Source: Pseudobdellovibrionaceae bacterium (lineage in GTDB: Bacteria; Bdellovibrionota; Bdellovibrionia; Bdellovibrionales; JAMPXM01). Taken from it: DNA of 5,766 nucleotides. The notes below the pieces were generated by a model that was not told where the DNA came from, did no database searches, and saw only the letters and a list, made by a program, of their open reading frames with translations. Where the stretch lies: assembly GCA_913774795.1 (NCBI GenBank), contig CAJYIL010000342.1, positions 1-5,766 of the forward strand, read 5' to 3'. Numbering within the stretch: position 1 is the stretch's first letter; every line of letters begins with the position of its first letter. Shown here piece after piece: positions 5,131-5,766 of the stretch. The position numbers and the translations under genes were made by a program.

Positions 5131-5766
5131 GTCGCCTGCTTTCGGCAAAGATCGCACCGACCGCACGGAGGCTGAACGAAGCCGAAGTACTTCGCGACTT
5201 CGACCATCCGGCACCCGTCTTCCATCGAAGCGAAGCCGACCATTTGATAAAGTTTTTGCCGCGCGCTTTTCATTCTGAGATCGAACAGCTTCTGATCGAG
5301 ATATTCATCCGGTGGCGATTCGATCGGTTTCCACTCGCGCGGTTGCCGCCCTTCTAGAGAGCCCCAACGCTCGAGTTGTCCGACGGCGGTTTCGACGCGG
5401 AAGTCACGGCGATTGTAGAAGTTCATTTGCGTGCGAAGATAATCGAAACCTTCTTGTCTTGCGCGAACGAGATTGCGATCGATCAAATTATAAACGGCAC
5501 GAATGAAGCCTGGGTCCGGGTTCGCCCAGTTCAGAAAATCACTTTGAATCGAAACATCATCTTCATCGAAAAGCAGAACGCACGACGAAGGAAGACCATC
5601 GCGACCCGCGCGTCCCACTTCTTGATAGTAAGCTTCGATCGAGCCCGGCATCTCTGCGTGCATCACCAACCGAACGTTCGGTTTATCGACACCGAGACCG
5701 AACGCGGGCGTCGCTAAAATGACGGCGTTGTCAGATTTCAAAAACGACTCTTGAGCTCGCTTGCGA
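5127..5766 (-). CDS. recQ: RecQ-family ATP-dependent DNA helicase, C-terminal part (5' end beyond right edge)
   Basis: About 213 codons are visible, open to the window edge, so the start and helicase motifs 0-IV lie outside. The second RecA-like lobe shows RKRAQESF, then ATPAFGLGVDKPNVR (motif V) and YYQEVGRAGRDG (motif VI with its arginine finger), followed by the VLLFDEDD segment that follows motif VI. The RecQ zinc site follows, with one Cys in DGCRM and three in CGRCDLC. The protein stops seven codons after DLC with RKQAT, so it lacks the winged-helix (RQC) and HRDC domains of E. coli RecQ. Short RecQ forms are known, so this may be natural rather than a truncation. RecQ unwinds 3'-5' in recombination repair. 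It is the first visible gene of the minus-strand operon, its TGA overlapping the aat GTG. A TTG at 5741 is internal, since conserved residues precede it. Confidence 0.92.
   Translation of the reverse strand, partial: RKRAQESFLKSDNAVILATPAFGLGVDKPNVRLVMHAEMPGSIEAYYQEVGRAGRDGLPSSCVLLFDEDDVSIQSDFLNWANPDPGFIRAVYNLIDRNLVRARQEGFDYLRTQMNFYNRRDFRVETAVGQLERWGSLEGRQPREWKPIESPPDEYLDQKLFDLRMKSARQKLYQMVGFASMEDGCRMVEVAKYFGFVQPPCGRCDLCRKQAT

Noticed and set aside
4672..5175. Long plus-strand open frame opposite aat, and another at 5376-5717 opposite recQ
   Set aside because: These are antisense shadows of well-supported conserved genes; their translations are Arg-rich and resemble no family.
5131..5214. 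Aat starting at the ATG at 5214
   Set aside because: The extra 28 residues are read from inside the recQ zinc-site coding region and look unlike Aat; the GTG at 5130 gives a family-like N-terminus.
5739..5741. TTG at 5741 as the recQ start
   Set aside because: Conserved RecQ residues (RKRAQESF) continue upstream in frame to the window edge and motif V follows at once, so this codon is internal.

Overview
The window is 5766 bases of moderately GC-rich, densely coded bacterial chromosome. It has Gram-negative hallmarks: an exported protein ending in an apparent outer-membrane beta-barrel with a terminal Phe, a leucyl/phenylalanyl-tRNA-protein transferase, a SlyD-type isomerase and a PilZ protein. 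This mix would fit a Bdellovibrionota/Oligoflexia or other deltaproteobacteria-like lineage. That placement is inference from gene style, not from a marker gene. I see no insertion sequence, CRISPR array, tRNA, rRNA or prophage gene; this looks like ordinary core-type chromosome.

Layout, left to right. Positions 1-143 (minus) hold the first ~48 codons of a probable alpha/beta-hydrolase-fold esterase that runs off the left edge. Diverging from it is an exported FecR-like/beta-barrel protein (223-1443, plus), followed after 17 bases by a HINT-type histidine-triad protein (1461-1799, plus). This meets pdxH (1810-2424, minus) tail to tail, with only 10 bases between the stop codons. A 60-base divergent region separates pdxH from thiL (2485-3411, plus), which is followed after 32 bases by a PilZ-domain protein with a C-terminal membrane helix (3444-3971, plus). 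The PilZ gene overlaps by 18 bases, tail to tail, the end of a minus-strand operon: recQ (5' end beyond the right edge, stop at 5127), aat (GTG start overlapping the recQ stop as GTGA) and slyD (4 bases after the aat stop).

Functionally the window is a mosaic: two cofactor-activating enzymes back to back (PdxH makes pyridoxal 5'-phosphate, ThiL makes thiamine diphosphate), a nucleotide hydrolase, a cyclic-di-GMP receptor-like membrane protein, and an operon joining DNA unwinding (RecQ), N-terminal degron tagging (Aat) and proline isomerisation/chaperoning (SlyD). No single pathway links them all.

The most unusual items are the FecR-like domain fused to a putative outer-membrane barrel, the tail-anchored PilZ protein without a clean RxxxR motif, the short RecQ that stops right after its zinc site, and the tightly coupled recQ-aat-slyD arrangement. 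I did not find convincing evidence of an undescribed multi-gene defence or mobile system.
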